From Clostridia bacterium (GTDB taxonomy: Bacteria > Bacillota > Clostridia > Christensenellales > Pumilibacteraceae), in the NCBI GenBank assembly GCA_017452405.1, contig JAFTMM010000109.1:1-6797 (forward strand): a DNA stretch of 6,797 bases. Reading direction: 5' to 3'. The translations under genes were made by a program, and so were the position numbers. Numbering within the stretch: position 1 is the stretch's first letter; each line of letters begins with the position of its first letter. Shown piece after piece: positions 5,568 to 6,797 of the stretch. The notes below the pieces were generated by a model that saw only the letters and a list, made by a program, of their open reading frames with translations, was not told the DNA's origin and made no database searches.

Positions 5568-6360
5568 GATTTTATTTCCCAAAGATAAGATTAAAAAAAT
5601 TGACGTAATAGAGTATTACGTCAATGTTTCAAAATTCATGCTTCCCTTTGCGATCAATAGATTGTTAAGCGTCATCAGGTGTCATGATGGTGTGCAAGGC
5701 GAAACCTTTTTTAAAAAACATCCTGCAAAAGGAGAAAAAGACGTCGAAATTTTTAAGTATAAAGGCCGTGATTATTTCTATATTAAGAGCGCAAATCAGC
5801 TAGCGTATCAAGCGCAAATGGGAACTATAGAGTTTCACACTTGGGGCAGTACCGTATCTAAGCTCCGAAAGCCAGACGTTATGGTGTTCGATTTAGATCC
5901 CGACGACAAACTCCCACTTGCAAAGCTCCGTACTGCCGTACTGAAAGTCAAATCGGTGCTTGACGATCTTGACTTACTATCTTTCCTGAAAACCAGCGGT
6001 GGCAAAGGTTATCATATCGTAGTTCCATTTTCTAAGACCGGAAGTTGGGACAGCTTCTACGCCTTTGCTAAAAATATTGCCGTCATAGCCGAGCAAAAGT
6101 GGGGCAAAGATTTCACTACAAACATTCGAAAATCTGAGCGTAAAGGCAAAATTTTCATTGATTATATGCGTAATAATATCGGCGCTACTTGCATAGCGCC
6201 CTACTCTCTCCGCGCGTGCAACGGTGCTACCCTATCCATGCCTATTTCATGGAATGATTTGGATAAAGTCAAGCCTAACGAAGTCACGATAAAGAATTAT
6301 AAAAAATATCTAAACGACAGTTGGAGCGAGTTTTATGACGTAAAACAAGAACTGAAATAG
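5539..6360 (+). CDS. Stand-alone LigD-type polymerase/primase (POL domain) of NHEJ
   Basis: This 273-residue protein is a full LigD POL domain of the archaeo-eukaryotic primase superfamily. In bacterial end joining this enzyme adds NTPs or dNTPs at aligned ends, often ribonucleotides. Visible motifs are ITSPNKILFPKDKIKK (5-20), YIKSANQLAYQAQMGTIEFHTW (81-102), the metal-binding VFDLDPD with D118 and D120, TSGGKGYHIVVP (152-163), FIDYMRNNIGATCIAPYSLRA (206-226) with the third acidic residue D208, and SMPISWNDL (233-241). All catalytic residues are present, so it should be active. Translation starts at a GTG with a good ribosome binding site inside ligD, a 29-nt overlap in the +1 frame relative to ligD. 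It is the last gene of the ku-ligD operon and is followed at once by a terminator. The symbol ligD also fits, but the fused enzyme is split here. Confidence 0.95.
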   Translation: MEIEITSPNKILFPKDKIKKIDVIEYYVNVSKFMLPFAINRLLSVIRCHDGVQGETFFKKHPAKGEKDVEIFKYKGRDYFYIKSANQLAYQAQMGTIEFHTWGSTVSKLRKPDVMVFDLDPDDKLPLAKLRTAVLKVKSVLDDLDLLSFLKTSGGKGYHIVVPFSKTGSWDSFYAFAKNIAVIAEQKWGKDFTTNIRKSERKGKIFIDYMRNNIGATCIAPYSLRACNGATLSMPISWNDLDKVKPNEVTIKNYKKYLNDSWSEFYDVKQELK

Positions 6361-6371
6361 AAACTTAAAGG

Positions 6372-6404
6372 AAAAGAATCCGAACCATGCGTTCGGATTC
6401 TTTT
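6372..6404. terminator. Bidirectional Rho-independent terminator between the NHEJ operon and upp
   Basis: Two perfectly complementary 14-nt arms (6372-6385 and 6391-6404) enclose a 5-nt loop. The arms have A-rich outer and G/C-rich inner ends, so each strand yields a stable stem followed by a U run (TTTT on plus; TTTTCCTTT on minus). It lies 11 nt after the polymerase stop and 21 nt beyond the end of the convergent upp gene, and so can terminate both. Confidence 0.9.
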
Positions 6405-6425
6405 AGATTTCAACATAAATTTGCG

Positions 6426-6797
6426 TTATTTGGTACCGAAAAGTCTATCTCCCGCGTCACCGAGCCCGGGCAGTATATAGCCGTGTTCGTTAAGACAGCG
6501 GTCAAGCGTTGATACGTAAATTTTTACGTCAGGATGCGACTCGGCTACTTTGGAAACTCCCTCCGGCGCGCCTATGATAGCCATAAATCTAATGTTCTTG
6601 CAACCGCGTTTTTTAAGCATTGCTATTGCGTCACAAGCGCTTCCACCCGTAGCCAACATAGGATCAAGAAGAAGGACGAACTTATCTTCTATTCCGTCGG
6701 GAAGCTTGCAATAGTATTCGCAAGGTTCAAGAGTTTCTTCGTTACGGTACATACCGATATGGCCTACCTTTGCAGACGGGAAAAGAACGTGAACACC
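6426..6797 (-). CDS. upp: Uracil phosphoribosyltransferase (partial, N-terminus off the right edge)
   Basis: The C-terminal 123 residues are present and the frame is open to the window edge, so about 60% of the usual 209 or so residues is visible. The enzyme converts uracil and PRPP to UMP in pyrimidine salvage. Diagnostic segments are AKVGHIGMYRNEETLEP just inside the edge, the PRPP-binding loop LLLDPMLATGGSA, FMAIIGAPEGV, and the uracil-binding C-terminus GYILPGLGDAGDRLFGTK, which is nearly invariant in the family. The Met about 16 codons in is internal, not a start, because the conserved segment before it is in frame. It converges on the NHEJ operon and shares its terminator; nothing links it functionally to end joining. 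Confidence 0.96.
   Translation of the reverse strand, partial: GVHVLFPSAKVGHIGMYRNEETLEPCEYYCKLPDGIEDKFVLLLDPMLATGGSACDAIAMLKKRGCKNIRFMAIIGAPEGVSKVAESHPDVKIYVSTLDRCLNEHGYILPGLGDAGDRLFGTK

Noticed and set aside
6426..6752. A complete small gene starting at the Met at 6752
   Set aside because: The frame continues upstream to the window edge with conserved uracil phosphoribosyltransferase residues (AKVGHIG), so this Met is internal and the gene is partial.

Overview
The window looks like chromosome from an anaerobic, low-to-moderate GC Firmicute, probably a Clostridia-type bacterium. The reasons are an [FeFe]-hydrogenase-like protein in an operon with a NuoE-type protein, strong AGGAGG-type ribosome binding sites, short intergenic gaps, and a Ku/LigD end-joining operon with LigD split into two genes. 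This placement is inference from gene content; no rRNA or other taxonomic marker is present.

Layout. (1) Positions 1-1926, minus strand: a tight operon read from a strong extended -10 promoter (1898-1926). Its order is a NuoE-like [2Fe-2S] protein, a DRTGG-domain protein, an RsbW-like HATPase, and a two-[4Fe-4S] protein with the start of an [FeFe]-hydrogenase C-terminal domain that runs off the left edge. The last protein carries Ala where catalytic hydrogenases carry the proton-relay Cys, as in the putative sensory hydrogenases (HydS). The set therefore reads as a redox- or H2-sensing and signalling module rather than a catalytic hydrogenase. A short inverted repeat sits where the transcript should start. 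(2) Positions 2033-3277, minus strand: trmO (tRNA t6A37 methyltransferase) followed by a GNAT acetyltransferase. (3) Positions 3272-6404, plus strand: a compact non-homologous end-joining operon of ku, ligD (phosphoesterase plus ligase) and a separate LigD-type polymerase. The genes overlap by 1 and 29 nt, and the operon ends in a perfect 14-bp stem that can also terminate the convergent gene. (4) Positions 6426-6797, minus strand: the C-terminal part of upp (uracil phosphoribosyltransferase), cut by the right edge.

How the genes work together: Ku binds DNA ends and recruits LigD; the phosphoesterase and polymerase tidy or fill the ends and the ligase seals them. In the left operon, electrons or H2 state could be sensed by the Fe-S proteins and passed to the HATPase, which resembles anti-sigma-factor kinases. 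That signalling route is inference.

No gap without a gene exceeds 300 bases. The longest (1861-2032) holds the left operon's promoter and no convincing terminator. I see no tRNA, rRNA, CRISPR array, insertion sequence or attachment site.
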